A stretch of 64,000 nucleotides of DNA from Achromobacter sp. UMC71. GTDB taxonomy: Bacteria; Pseudomonadota; Gammaproteobacteria; Burkholderiales; Burkholderiaceae_B. Both the position numbers and the translations under genes were made by a program. Below are positions 9,711 through 17,652 of this stretch, in pieces. The stretch is from NCBI RefSeq assembly GCF_014170305.1, contig NZ_LZZT01000015.1, positions 310,001 through 374,000 on the forward strand, in the 5' to 3' direction. The notes under the pieces were generated by a model. The model did not search any database. It worked only from the letters and a program-made list of their open reading frames with translations, and had not been told where the DNA came from. Position 1 is the first letter of the stretch. Each line of letters opens with the position of its first letter.

Positions 9711-10496
9711 ATGGGCTTTCTCGCCGGCAAACGCATCCTGGTCACCGGGGTGCTTTCCAATCGCTCCATCGCCTACGGCATCGCGCGTGCCTGTCACCAG
9801 CAAGGCGCCGAACTGGCGTTCACCTACGTGGGCGACCGCTTCAAGGATCGCGTGAGCGAATTCGCCGCCGAATTCGGCAGCGACATCGTGCTGCCGTGCG
9901 ACGTCGCCGAAGACAGCCAGATCGAAGCCACGTTCACCGACCTGGCCAAGCGCTGGGACGGCCTGGACGGCCTGGTGCACTCCATCGGCTTCGCGCCGCG
10001 CGAAGCCATCGCCGGCAACTTCCTGGACGGCCTGTCGCGCGAGGGCTTCCGCATCGCCCACGACATTTCCGCCTACAGCTTCGCCGCCATGGCCAAGGCC
10101 GCGCTGCCGCTCATGGAAGGCCGCAACGGCTCGGTGCTGACCCTGACCTACCTGGGCGCCGAACGCGTGGTGCCTAACTACAACACCATGGGCCTGGCCA
10201 AGGCCTCGCTGGAAGCCAGCGTGCGCTACCTGGCCACCGCGCTGGGCCCGCGCGGCATCCGCGCCAACGGCATTTCCGCCGGCCCGATCAAGACGCTGGC
10301 CGCCAGCGGCATCAAGGACTTCTCGTCCATCCTGAAGTTCGTCGAAGCCCAGGCACCGCTGCGCCGCAACGTCACCATCGACGACGTCGGCAACGTAGCC
10401 GCATTCATGCTGTCGGACCTGGCCGCTGGCGTCACCGGCGAGATCACCCACGTGGATGCGGGTTTCTCGACGGTCGTACCGGGCATGGAAGAGTAA
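9711..10496 (+). CDS. fabI: Enoyl-[acyl-carrier-protein] reductase (NADH)
   Basis: Last reductive step of each fatty-acid elongation cycle (trans-2-enoyl-ACP to acyl-ACP). The 261-aa length matches FabI. The SDR-like Rossmann fold begins [20 protein letters not shown], with the divergent FabI nucleotide-binding motif. The catalytic Tyr-X6-Lys is in [14 protein letters not shown], and the FabI signature [13 protein letters not shown] follows. A leader with AGAAGGAAAAATC precedes the ATG. It is a triclosan-target type enzyme and should be cytosolic. A strong terminator follows, so fabI is probably transcribed alone. Confidence 0.96.
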   Translation: MGFLAGKRILVTGVLSNRSIAYGIARACHQQGAELAFTYVGDRFKDRVSEFAAEFGSDIVLPCDVAEDSQIEATFTDLAKRWDGLDGLVHSIGFAPREAIAGNFLDGLSREGFRIAHDISAYSFAAMAKAALPLMEGRNGSVLTLTYLGAERVVPNYNTMGLAKASLEASVRYLATALGPRGIRANGISAGPIKTLAASGIKDFSSILKFVEAQAPLRRNVTIDDVGNVAAFMLSDLAAGVTGEITHVDAGFSTVVPGMEE

Positions 10497-10502
10497 GACC
10501 AG

Positions 10503-10531
10503 AAAGCGGGCCAGGCGGCCCGCTTTTTTTT
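10503..10531 (+). terminator. Intrinsic terminator of fabI
   Basis: AAAGCGGGCC-AGGC-GGCCCGCTTTTTTTT forms a strong hairpin with an eight-T run, beginning seven bases after the fabI stop. It also stands at the end of the convergent OsmC-like gene. Confidence 0.9.
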
Positions 10532-10536
10532 GCCGG

Positions 10537-10935
10537 TCAGGCCGGCCGCACGATCAGCGTGGACACCTGCACGTCCACCGCCGTCATCAGCCTGTGGATC
10601 GGGCATTTCTCGGCCACAGCCAGCAATTCGTCGATCTGGGCGTCCGACAGCGCGCCATGCAGCGTCAGCTTGGCCGTCAGGCGATAGATGCCCTTGCGCT
10701 CTTCCCCGGCATCGCGCACCACGTCCACCCCCACCGATTCCAGCGGCAGGCCCTTGCGCTGCGCGTAGACCATCAGCGTCATGGCCTTGCAGCCGCCCAG
10801 CGCGGTATCGAAATAGTCATGCGGATCGGGGCCCGCGCCCTGCGGCTGCGGCATGTCCAGCGGCAGATCGTGGCCTTCGGCCGTGGCGGTGAATTGCAGG
10901 GTGTTGGGCGCGTTCTGGCGCACGTGGATGGTCAT
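10537..10935 (-). CDS. OsmC/Ohr family protein
   Basis: A 132-aa protein of the OsmC fold, which uses two cysteines to reduce organic hydroperoxides. Cys residues are present in ALGGCKAMTLMVYA and in AVAEKCPIHRLM, the two expected catalytic positions. The start MTIHVRQNAPNTLQF is chosen because it gives the compact OsmC length; the longer frame upstream lacks conserved sequence. It is convergent with fabI and stands alone. It could be a YhfA-type OsmC protein of unknown substrate rather than Ohr. Confidence 0.85.
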   Translation of the reverse strand: MTIHVRQNAPNTLQFTATAEGHDLPLDMPQPQGAGPDPHDYFDTALGGCKAMTLMVYAQRKGLPLESVGVDVVRDAGEERKGIYRLTAKLTLHGALSDAQIDELLAVAEKCPIHRLMTAVDVQVSTLIVRPA

Positions 10936-11116
10936 GAGCGGATTTCCTCGCGTTGCGGGCGGCGCGCACGGCCACCCCTGCTCCACGTTGTAGCATCCGC
11001 CGCCGGCTCCCGCCCTGCGCGGCAACATCCATTTCTGACTGTAAGCTGAACTTCTTGGCGCCCCGCCGGTCGGATATCCCTATCCGCAAAATCGATTGCA
11101 TTCACCAGGGGGCACC

Positions 11117-11794
11117 ATGAGCGCCAGACAACTTCTAGATCAATTGCTGCAATCCGGCCAGGGCCTGCTGTCCGACGCCAATTCCAAGGTGCAGGGAGCC
11201 ACTGGCGGCAAGGGCTCCTTCCTGACCGGCCTGGGCGGCGGCGCCTTGGGCGCGGGCGCGCTGGGACTGCTGCTGGGCAGCAAGAAGGCCCGCAAGATCG
11301 GCGGCAAGGTCGCCATGTACGGCGGCATGGCCGCGCTGGGCGCCCTGGCCTACCGGGCCTACGGCGATTGGCAGCGCAAGCAGGCCGGCGCCCCGTCCGG
11401 ACCGCCGCAAACGCTGGACCGCCTGCCCCCACCCGAAGCCGAACAGCACAGCACCGCGGTACTGACCGCGATGATCGGCGCAGCCAAGGCCGATGGCCAT
11501 ATCGGCCCCGAAGAGCGCGCGCTGCTGGAATCCGAGATGAGCAAGCTGTCCACCGACGCGCAAGACCACCGCTGGCTGGAAGCCGAACTGGCGCGCCCGC
11601 TGGATCCCGCCCTGATCGCGCAGTCGGCCAAGACGCCGGAAATGGCGGCCGAAATGTACCTGGCCAGCCTGCTGGTGGTGGACGAGGAAAGCTACATGGA
11701 ACGCGCCTACCTGGACGAACTGGCGCGCCGCCTGCAATTGCAGCCCGGCCTGAAGGAACAGCTGGAACAGCACGCCAGGGCCGCGGTGGCCTGA
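11117..11794 (+). CDS. YebE-like inner-membrane protein with TerB-type domain (DUF533)
   Basis: A 225-aa protein. The N-terminal third is rich in Gly/Ala and contains a hydrophobic stretch (GGGALGAGALGLLLGS, about 42-57) followed by KKARKIGGKVAMYGGMAALGALAYRAY, the typical DUF533 pattern. The C-terminal part (from EQHSTAVLTAMIGAAKADGHI) resembles a TerB helical domain with conserved acidic residues (DGHIGPEERALL). The function is not established for this family. Start MSARQLLDQLL is preceded by AGGGGGCACC. A bidirectional hairpin separates it from the convergent Bug gene. Confidence 0.85.
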   Translation: MSARQLLDQLLQSGQGLLSDANSKVQGATGGKGSFLTGLGGGALGAGALGLLLGSKKARKIGGKVAMYGGMAALGALAYRAYGDWQRKQAGAPSGPPQTLDRLPPPEAEQHSTAVLTAMIGAAKADGHIGPEERALLESEMSKLSTDAQDHRWLEAELARPLDPALIAQSAKTPEMAAEMYLASLLVVDEESYMERAYLDELARRLQLQPGLKEQLEQHARAAVA

Positions 11795-11817
11795 AGGCCG
11801 TCTCTCCCCCTATACGC

Positions 11818-11846
11818 AAACGGCCGCCCCACTCGGGCGGCCGTTT
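11818..11846. terminator. Bidirectional hairpin between the YebE-like and Bug genes
   Basis: AAACGGCCGCCC-CACTC-GGGCGGCCGTTT is a perfect 12-bp stem with A's and T's at its base, placed between two convergent genes, so it can act on both transcripts. Confidence 0.8.
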
Positions 11847-11873
11847 GCATGCAGTAACCGGCCGCCCGCGCCA

Positions 11874-12860
11874 TTAATCGGCCCGCAGTCCGATGGCGTC
11901 GGTCAGCGCGGTATAGCGGTCGATGTCCGCGTTGATCATCACCTGGAACGCGCGCGGCGAACTGATCGTCGGTGTGAAACCTTGCTCGCGCAGCGACGCC
12001 TGCACGTCCGGCCGCTGCACGATCCGGGCCACCGCCGCGTTCAGCTTGGCCACCACCGCCGGCGGCGTCGCGGCCGGCGCCAGCAGGCCGTGCCACTGAT
12101 CCAACGCGTAGTCCGGCACGCCCTGCTCGGCCACGGTGGGCACGGCGGGCAGCAACGGCGAGCGCTGCGGCGACGTCACGGCCAGGGCCCGCAGCTTGCC
12201 CGCCGCGATCAGCGGCGCCGCGCTGGAGGCCGTGACGACGCCCATGCCGACCTGGCCGGCCACCACGTCGGTCAGGGCCGGCCCGCAGCCCTTGTAGGGC
12301 ACGTGCTGCAACGAGGCGCTGGTGGCGCGGGCCAGCATTTCGCCGGCCAGATGTTGCGGCGTGCCGTTGCCGCATGAAGCGAACGGCAGCGGCTTGTCGG
12401 GCCGCGCGGCGGCCAGCGCGTCGTCCAGGCTGCGCAGCGGCGATGCCGTCGGCACCACGAAGACGGACGGCACGAACGCCACGTTGATCACTGCCGTGAA
12501 ATCGCGCTTGGGCGCGAAACCCAGGTTGCGATAGACGCCCGGATTGATGGCGAACGAGCTGTTGACCATCAGCAGCGTGTAGCCGTCGGGCGGTGATTCC
12601 GCCACGATGCGGGCGCCGATATTGCCGCTGGCGCCGGGACGGTTCTCGACCACGACCGGCTGGCCGAACTGCTCTTGCAGGCTGGCGCCCAGCCGGCGGG
12701 CCAGCAGGTCGGTGCCTCCGCCCGGCGGAAAGGTCACCACGATGGTGATGGGGTGGGTCGGATAGGTCGCGTCGGACGGCGTGTCGCCCGAGGGCGGATT
12801 GCCGCAAGCGCCCAGCGCCAGGGCCAACAGCAACGATGAGGATAAGCGCGCGCGTTTCAT
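11874..12860 (-). CDS. Bug/TctC family substrate-binding protein (lipoprotein)
   Basis: Periplasmic solute-binding receptor of the tripartite tricarboxylate transporter superfamily, greatly expanded in Bordetella and relatives. The 328-aa protein has a lipoprotein signal (LALGACG, lipobox Cys near 20). Family signatures are VTFPPGGGTDLLARRL (beta-hairpin one), VENRPGASGNIGA and VPYKGCGPALTDVVAGQV. No transporter subunits are adjacent, so it is an orphan receptor and may also have a sensing role. It lies just downstream of nadC on the same strand; a link to pyridine or dicarboxylate uptake is possible but unsupported. Confidence 0.92.
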   Translation of the reverse strand: MKRARLSSSLLLALALGACGNPPSGDTPSDATYPTHPITIVVTFPPGGGTDLLARRLGASLQEQFGQPVVVENRPGASGNIGARIVAESPPDGYTLLMVNSSFAINPGVYRNLGFAPKRDFTAVINVAFVPSVFVVPTASPLRSLDDALAAARPDKPLPFASCGNGTPQHLAGEMLARATSASLQHVPYKGCGPALTDVVAGQVGMGVVTASSAAPLIAAGKLRALAVTSPQRSPLLPAVPTVAEQGVPDYALDQWHGLLAPAATPPAVVAKLNAAVARIVQRPDVQASLREQGFTPTISSPRAFQVMINADIDRYTALTDAIGLRAD

Positions 12861-12889
12861 GATGTCTGCCTGTCGTGGCGGGGCCGGGC

Positions 12890-13771
12890 TCAGGCGTCCA
12901 GGCCGATGTCCAGCACCTTGGCGCTGTGGGTCAACCAGCCCACGGCGATCTGGTCGACGCCGGTGGCGGCGACCGCCGCGGCGGTGTCGGGGGTGATGCG
13001 GCCGGAGGCTTCGGTGATGGCGCGGCCGCGCGCCATGGCGACGGCCTGGCGCAGTTCGTCCAGGCTCATGTTGTCCAGCAACACCACGTCCACGCCCAGC
13101 GCCAGCGCGGTTTCCAGCTGGGCCAGCGTGTCCACTTCCAGCTCGATCTTGACCATGTGGCCCACGCCGGCGCGGGCGCGTTGCACCGCGGCCTCGACGC
13201 CGCCGGCCAGGGCGATGTGGTTGTCCTTGATCAGCACCGCGTCGTCCAGGCCGTAGCGGTGGTTGCTGCCACCGCCCACGCGCACCGCGTACTTCTGCAC
13301 GGCGCGCAGGCCCGGCAGGGTCTTGCGGGTGCAGGTGACGCGGGCGCCATGGCCGGCGATGGCGCGGGCGATGGACGCCGTGGCAGTGGCCACGCCGCTC
13401 AGGTGGCACAGGAAGTTCAGCGCCACCCGCTCGGCGGAGAGCATGGCGCGGGCGTTGCCGCGGATGCGCGCGATCTCCATGCCGGGCTCGAGCGCGGCGC
13501 CGTCGCGTTGCGCCACGATGAATTCGATGGCGGGATCCATGGCGCGAAACGCCAGGCGGGCCAGGTCCAGTCCGGCCAGCACGCCTTCCTGGCGAGCCAC
13601 CAGGCGCGTCTCGGCCACGGCATCCGCGGGCACGATGGCGTCGGTGGTCAGGTCGCCGGCGCGCCCCAGATCCTCGAGCAAGGCCGAGCGCACCAGCGGC
13701 TCCAGCATCACATCCGGCAGGGCGGGAATGGCCAAACGGGCGGCAGCGGGGACTACACCTTTTATGCTCAT
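12890..13771 (-). CDS. nadC: Nicotinate-nucleotide pyrophosphorylase (carboxylating), quinolinate phosphoribosyltransferase
   Basis: Converts quinolinate and PRPP to nicotinate mononucleotide, CO2 and PPi in NAD synthesis. The 293-aa protein has the N-terminal open-face domain ([19 protein letters not shown]) and the barrel domain with [21 protein letters not shown] (substrate-binding Arg/Lys), [15 protein letters not shown], and [14 protein letters not shown]. nadA and nadB are not nearby, consistent with quinolinate salvage as described for Bordetella. A palindrome overlaps its start codon, and a second lies about 58 bp upstream, so it is very likely repressed by the adjacent NadQ. Confidence 0.96.
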   Translation of the reverse strand: MSIKGVVPAAARLAIPALPDVMLEPLVRSALLEDLGRAGDLTTDAIVPADAVAETRLVARQEGVLAGLDLARLAFRAMDPAIEFIVAQRDGAALEPGMEIARIRGNARAMLSAERVALNFLCHLSGVATATASIARAIAGHGARVTCTRKTLPGLRAVQKYAVRVGGGSNHRYGLDDAVLIKDNHIALAGGVEAAVQRARAGVGHMVKIELEVDTLAQLETALALGVDVVLLDNMSLDELRQAVAMARGRAITEASGRITPDTAAAVAATGVDQIAVGWLTHSAKVLDIGLDA

Positions 13772-13780
13772 TTTGAGTAT
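13763..13780. promoter_or_regulatory. Candidate NadQ operator 1, overlapping the nadC start
   Basis: TATGCTCATTTTGAGTAT is a near-perfect dyad (ATGCTCA / TGAGTAT, one mismatch) that covers the nadC ATG at 13769-13771. It shares the half-site TATGCTCAT with the second palindrome upstream. Confidence 0.6.
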
Positions 13781-13820
13781 TTAGTAGTTAAAAAAAGGCG
13801 CGCAAAGATTGCGCAACACT

Positions 13821-13839
13821 TATGCTAGAGATGAGCATA
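13821..13839. promoter_or_regulatory. Candidate NadQ operator 2, upstream of nadC
   Basis: TATGCT-N7-AGCATA is a perfect 6-bp-arm palindrome. On the other strand it reads TATGCTCAT..., the same half-site as operator 1. It lies between nadQ and nadC, where a repressor could control nadC transcription. Confidence 0.6.
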
Positions 13840-13898
13840 TTGCTTGTCAAGCTGCGCTGCACAAAGCCGGGCTGCGCCCGGCCAGGACGCGCGTAGCC

Positions 13899-14834
13899 CT
13901 ACAGACCGCGCGACAAAGGCAGCTTGCTGCCTGCGATGGCGCGCTCGAGCAGCACGTCGCGGCGAAAGCGGAACAGCTTGGCGGGGCGCCCCGTGGTGCC
14001 GGTGGCCATGTCGCCGGTTTCTTCCACCAGCGCCTGCTGTTCGATCAAGCGGCGGAAATTCTGCTTGTGCAGGCCGCGCCCAGCCAAGGCCTCGACGGCC
14101 AGTTGCAGTTGCAGCAGCGTGAACTGCGCCGGCATCAGTTCGAACACCACGGGCCGGTACTTGATCTTGGCGCGCAACCGCGCAATGCCGGTGGCCAGGA
14201 TGCGGCGGTGGTCGTGGCGCATGGGTTCGCCCGGCAATGCCGCGAGCGCCGCGCCCGGCTGGCGGCGGGCCGCCTCGGGCACCAGGCCGGCCTCGAACAG
14301 CAGCTCGTAGCGCTGCAGCACCATATCTTCATTCCAGGCAGCGCCCTCCAGTCCGAAGGTGATGGCGGCGCGCTGGCGCCGGCGGCTGCGCGCCGCGGCA
14401 TCGGGCGTGTCATCGCACCAGGCTTGCAGACGCGGCACGATCTGCTCGTCGACCAGCGCCGGGGTGCCCATGCGGCGGTCTTCCCATGGGAAATAGCGGT
14501 ACCAGTCCTGCCAGCCCACCTGCGCCACGCCGGTCTCGCCGGCCTCACGCGTCAAGCCCAGGTAGCTGACCGACATGACGCGGCCGCCCGATTCGTCGGA
14601 ACGGTCGCCGTCGGCGAAGGTGTAGAGCTGCTCGACATAGCCCAGCGGATGATGCGTCTGCGTTTCGACCCAGGCGCGCAAGCCTGCCTGCAGCGAGCGG
14701 TGCGAGAGTTCGAACGGCCCCGCCGGCAAGGCCCGCGCGTCATCTGTCGTCAGCACCCGCGGCTCGCCGTTGGTGACGGCGACCAGGACGGCGACGAGTT
14801 CGGCATGCACGGAGCGTTCGACGGATTCGGTCAA
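13899..14834 (-). CDS. nadQ: NadQ-type transcriptional repressor (Nudix-like plus winged helix, COG4111)
   Basis: A 311-aa regulator. The N-terminal half looks like a degenerate Nudix domain (VAVLVAVTNGEPRVLT, then FELSHRSLQAGLRAWVETQTHHPLGYVEQLYTF), and the C-terminal third is a winged helix (FTLLQLQLAVEALAGRGLHKQNFRRLIEQQALVEETG). This is the architecture of the NadQ family that senses NAD status and represses NAD biosynthesis genes in alpha- and beta-proteobacteria. The gene lies upstream of nadC on the same strand, with two palindromes between them. The most upstream in-frame start is TTG at 14834; a GTG eight codons in (SVHAEL) is an alternative. Confidence 0.82.
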   Translation of the reverse strand: MTESVERSVHAELVAVLVAVTNGEPRVLTTDDARALPAGPFELSHRSLQAGLRAWVETQTHHPLGYVEQLYTFADGDRSDESGGRVMSVSYLGLTREAGETGVAQVGWQDWYRYFPWEDRRMGTPALVDEQIVPRLQAWCDDTPDAAARSRRRQRAAITFGLEGAAWNEDMVLQRYELLFEAGLVPEAARRQPGAALAALPGEPMRHDHRRILATGIARLRAKIKYRPVVFELMPAQFTLLQLQLAVEALAGRGLHKQNFRRLIEQQALVEETGDMATGTTGRPAKLFRFRRDVLLERAIAGSKLPLSRGL

Positions 14835-15044
14835 GGTAGGCTTGGAAAAAATGGAAGAAACCAGGCGTAGCGGTCAGGGTCGGACCACGTCGCGAAGCGC
14901 TCGGCATTATAAGGTTCGGGCCCTGCAACAGCCCCTTGCAAACGTGACAGCGCAAAGCGCCAGGCGGGCGCCGCGCCGTCCTAAGATGGAACAAGAATCC
15001 CGGCGCGCCGCCATCCTGGGACGCCCGCAACCGGAGCCGCCATC

Positions 15045-15281
15045 ATGCTGAAAACCGCCAACGATTCCCCCCCCGTCCAACCCGTGCCGGACGGCACCAT
15101 CGAGCACCCGAATCCGGTCGATCCGCGCAAGGGCACCGGCATCCTGCCGATGCCCGCGCAAAGCGACACGGTGGCCGGCATGCCGCGCCGCGGCCGCGCC
15201 ATCGAAGAGCCCGGCGACCCCGGCATTATCACGCCCGAAGACGACGTGCTTGATACGTCCTACGAAAACCACAAGCGTTGA
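15045..15281 (+). CDS. Small hydrophilic proline-rich protein, 78 aa
   Basis: A short soluble protein with many Pro, Asp and Glu residues (PVQPVPDGTIEHPNPVDP; ITPEDDVLDTSYENHK). It has no membrane segment and no recognised domain, and is probably disordered. GGAGCCGCC precedes the ATG. It stands alone between nadQ and btrV, ending 24 bases before the convergent btrV stop. No function can be assigned. Confidence 0.6.
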   Translation: MLKTANDSPPVQPVPDGTIEHPNPVDPRKGTGILPMPAQSDTVAGMPRRGRAIEEPGDPGIITPEDDVLDTSYENHKR

Positions 15282-15305
15282 CGCAGCGGCGCGAAACCTG
15301 GCCGT

Positions 15306-15641
15306 TCAGCCGACCTTGGCCACCGCCTCCTGACGCGTGTCGACCACGGTCAGGATGGCCAGGAAGCCGCTGATGTCGAACACTTCGCGCACATGCGGCT
15401 GCATGGCGCACAAGGCCAGCGCGCCCGAGCCCTGCTTCAGGCGCTTGGCCAGCACCAGCACCACACGCAAGCCGGCGCTGGAGATGTAGTTCAGGTTGGA
15501 CATGTCGAGCACGAAACGGCGTTCGCCTTTTTCCACATGCGACAGCAAGTCGGCTTCGATGCCCGCGGCGTTGCCGCTGTTGATCTGGCCTTCGGGCGAG
15601 ACAACCAGCACTTCTCCGACTTTCTCGATTGCGAGATTCAT
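15306..15641 (-). CDS. btrV: STAS-domain anti-sigma factor antagonist (BtrV)
   Basis: A 111-aa single STAS domain of the SpoIIAA/RsbV type. The strand NLAIEKVGEVLVVSPEGQINSGNA and the segment FVLDMSNLNYISSAGLRVVLVLAK match the family; the Ser in YISSAGL is the conserved phosphorylation position. In the Bordetella T3SS partner switch, BtrV is phosphorylated by the kinase BtrW and dephosphorylated by BtrU, and unphosphorylated BtrV frees the downstream target. The gene is divergent from btrW. The symbol rests on family plus the btr context. Confidence 0.82.
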   Translation of the reverse strand: MNLAIEKVGEVLVVSPEGQINSGNAAGIEADLLSHVEKGERRFVLDMSNLNYISSAGLRVVLVLAKRLKQGSGALALCAMQPHVREVFDISGFLAILTVVDTRQEAVAKVG

Positions 15642-15835
15642 AGTGGTTCCCGATAAATGACCGGCGCCCCGATCCCGGCCCATGCGGGTGGCGGCGCGAT
15701 GCCGAGATGATACGCGAGCCGTCCACGCTGCCAAGCAAACTTCCTTCGACGCGGCGCATCGCCGCCCCGTTACGCCACCCGCCTGCAATCGGGCATACTT
15801 GCACCTGCACGTGTACCACTGAACGCAAGGCGACC

Positions 15836-16267
15836 ATGCCCTCTCAGCCCGATACGCTTGACCTCGCTCCCGACGCCCGCGCCGTCGCCTCCGCCATGCA
15901 ATGGATCGAGGCCATCGCCGAGCGCGACGCCTGGTCGCCCAAGCTGAGTTTCGGTCTGTCCTTGAGCCTGGACGAAGCGCTGACGAACATCGTTTCATAC
16001 GCCTTCGACGATCCCCTTCTTGCCCCCCACCCCGCCCGCGTCAGCCTCGCCTGCCGCCAGGACGGCGAATGGATATCGCTGGAGATAATCGACAATGGCC
16101 GGCCGTACGATCCCACCAAAACCCCGCCTCCCCCACTGGCAGCAACGCTCGATGACGCCGAAATCGGCGGCCATGGCGTGCGGCTGATGCAGCACTACCT
16201 GCACGAACTGCGCTACGCGCGTCATGGCGACGAGAACCGCCTGACACTGGTCATGCGCGCCGCGTGA
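15836..16267 (+). CDS. btrW: HATPase serine kinase / anti-sigma factor (BtrW)
   Basis: A 143-aa RsbW/SpoIIAB-like GHKL ATPase. The N-box is LSLDEALTNIVSYAF (about residues 44-58), the G1 box is EIIDNGRPYDP (about 85-95), and the G2 box is GGHGVRLMQHYLHEL. RsbW-type proteins bind either a sigma factor or their STAS partner, and phosphorylate the latter. It is divergent from btrV with about 195 bases between starts. In Bordetella, BtrU, BtrV and BtrW control T3SS secretion activity. The position at one flank of the btr cluster fits. Confidence 0.82.
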   Translation: MPSQPDTLDLAPDARAVASAMQWIEAIAERDAWSPKLSFGLSLSLDEALTNIVSYAFDDPLLAPHPARVSLACRQDGEWISLEIIDNGRPYDPTKTPPPPLAATLDDAEIGGHGVRLMQHYLHELRYARHGDENRLTLVMRAA

Positions 16268-16401
16268 GCCACTCTTGGCGCGGCTGATCAAGATGCGCTA
16301 TCGACAACTTGCAATGCATAGACAGAAAGTACCGAACAAAACCGGTCCATCTGTCACTCATGCATAGACTGCGCGCAAGGTTGCGCGCGGCCCACGCCCA
16401 G

Positions 16402-17550
16402 ATGCCGCCCGTGAACGCTCCCTATCGTCCAGAAGGATTGCTTGCCCGCCCGCTCTACGCCCGCGTCGACGCGGGCGCCGTGGCCCATAACCTCGCCCGC
16501 CTGCGCGCGGCGCTGCCCGCCGGCGCGCCGCGCCTGTGGGCCACCGTGAAAGCCGACGCCTACGGTCACGGCCTGGCGCGTGTGCTGCCCGCGCTGCGCG
16601 ACGCCGACGGACTGGCCGTGCTGCATCTGGACGAAGCCCGCGCCTGCCGCCGATTGGGCTGGCGCGGCCCCGTGCTGGTGTACGGCGGGCTGTATTCGCA
16701 GGCCGACACGCTGCTGCTGGACACGCCGGACCTGCACCTGGTGATCACCCACGCGGCGCAGCTGCAATGGCTGGCGCAATCGCCGGCGGCCGAACGGCCC
16801 GCGGTGTGGCTGCGTTTCGCGGGCGACATCCATCACACCGGCTTCAGCGCCGACGACTACCGCCCCGCCTTCGAGCTGGCCGCCGGCCTGGCCGCGCGCG
16901 GCCTGATCGGCGAGGTCGGCCATCTGAACCATTACGCCCGCGCCGACGAGGCCGACGGCGTGGCCGCTGCCGACACCTTGTTCCGCCAGGTCATCAACGG
17001 CCTGCCGGGCCCGGTGTCCACCAGCAATTCCGCCGCCGTGCTGCGCCATGGCGTCCTGGCCGCGGGCACCCAATGGGTGCGGCCGGGCCTGGCGCTGTAT
17101 GGCGCCAGTCCGTTCGCCGACCGCAGCGCGGCCGACCTGGGCCTGCTGCCGGCGATGTCGCTGCATTCGCAAGTGGTGGGCATCCAGCGTGTCAAGGCCG
17201 GCGCCGGCGTTGGCTACAGCGGCGCCTTCCAGGCCGTCGCCCCCATGGACGTGGGCATCGTGACCTGCGGCTACGCCGACGGGTACCCGCGCCATGCGCC
17301 CACCGGCACGCCGGTGGTGGTGGCCGGCGCGCGCACCCGCCTCTTGGGCCGCGTGTCGATGGACATGATGGCGGTGGATCTGGGGCCCGTGCCGCGGGCC
17401 GCCATCGGCTCGCCCGTGACGCTGTGGGGCGCAGATGGCCTGCCGGTGGAAGAGGTTGCCTCGTCCGCGGGCACGATCGCCGCGGAGTTGCTGACGGGGC
17501 TGTCGGCCCGGGTGCCGGTGGCGCAGGCCGGCGCGGGCCCCGTGCGCTGA
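16402..17550 (+). CDS. alr: Alanine racemase
   Basis: PLP enzyme that interconverts L- and D-alanine for peptidoglycan. The PLP-lysine motif is ATVKADAYGHG, near residue 50. The second catalytic Tyr is in GVGYSGAF, and the motif GYADGYPRHAP and the substrate loop RVSMDMMAVDL are typical. Start MPPVNAPYRPEG gives 382 aa; ATG at 16360 and 16309 are in frame but add a poorly conserved basic extension, and no site has a good Shine-Dalgarno. It sits between btrW and the sensor-MFS gene, an odd place for a wall enzyme. Confidence 0.92.
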   Translation: MPPVNAPYRPEGLLARPLYARVDAGAVAHNLARLRAALPAGAPRLWATVKADAYGHGLARVLPALRDADGLAVLHLDEARACRRLGWRGPVLVYGGLYSQADTLLLDTPDLHLVITHAAQLQWLAQSPAAERPAVWLRFAGDIHHTGFSADDYRPAFELAAGLAARGLIGEVGHLNHYARADEADGVAAADTLFRQVINGLPGPVSTSNSAAVLRHGVLAAGTQWVRPGLALYGASPFADRSAADLGLLPAMSLHSQVVGIQRVKAGAGVGYSGAFQAVAPMDVGIVTCGYADGYPRHAPTGTPVVVAGARTRLLGRVSMDMMAVDLGPVPRAAIGSPVTLWGADGLPVEEVASSAGTIAAELLTGLSARVPVAQAGAGPVR

Positions 17551-17590
17551 ATGGCGGCGCCCACGCACGACGGCGCCACGTTCAAGCCTG

Positions 17591-17639
17591 CCGCAGCTCG
17601 CAGCGGCGCGGCCTGTAGGCCGCGCCGCCCGCGAGCGGC
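17591..17639. terminator. Large hairpin between convergent alr and the sensor-MFS gene
   Basis: An 11-bp perfect stem GCGGCGCGGCC-TGTA-GGCCGCGCCGC (17603-17628) is nested within an outer GCTCGC...GCGAGC pair. There is no T-run. It lies exactly between two convergent genes, so a bidirectional terminator or 3'-end stabiliser is likely. Confidence 0.55.
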
Positions 17640-17652
17640 TCTACCCGCCGTG

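Noticed and set aside
15639-15655. GGAAC before btrV as a further BtrS promoter
   Set aside because: It lies directly against the start codon, with no GTTAC at 14-15 bp downstream in a usable place.
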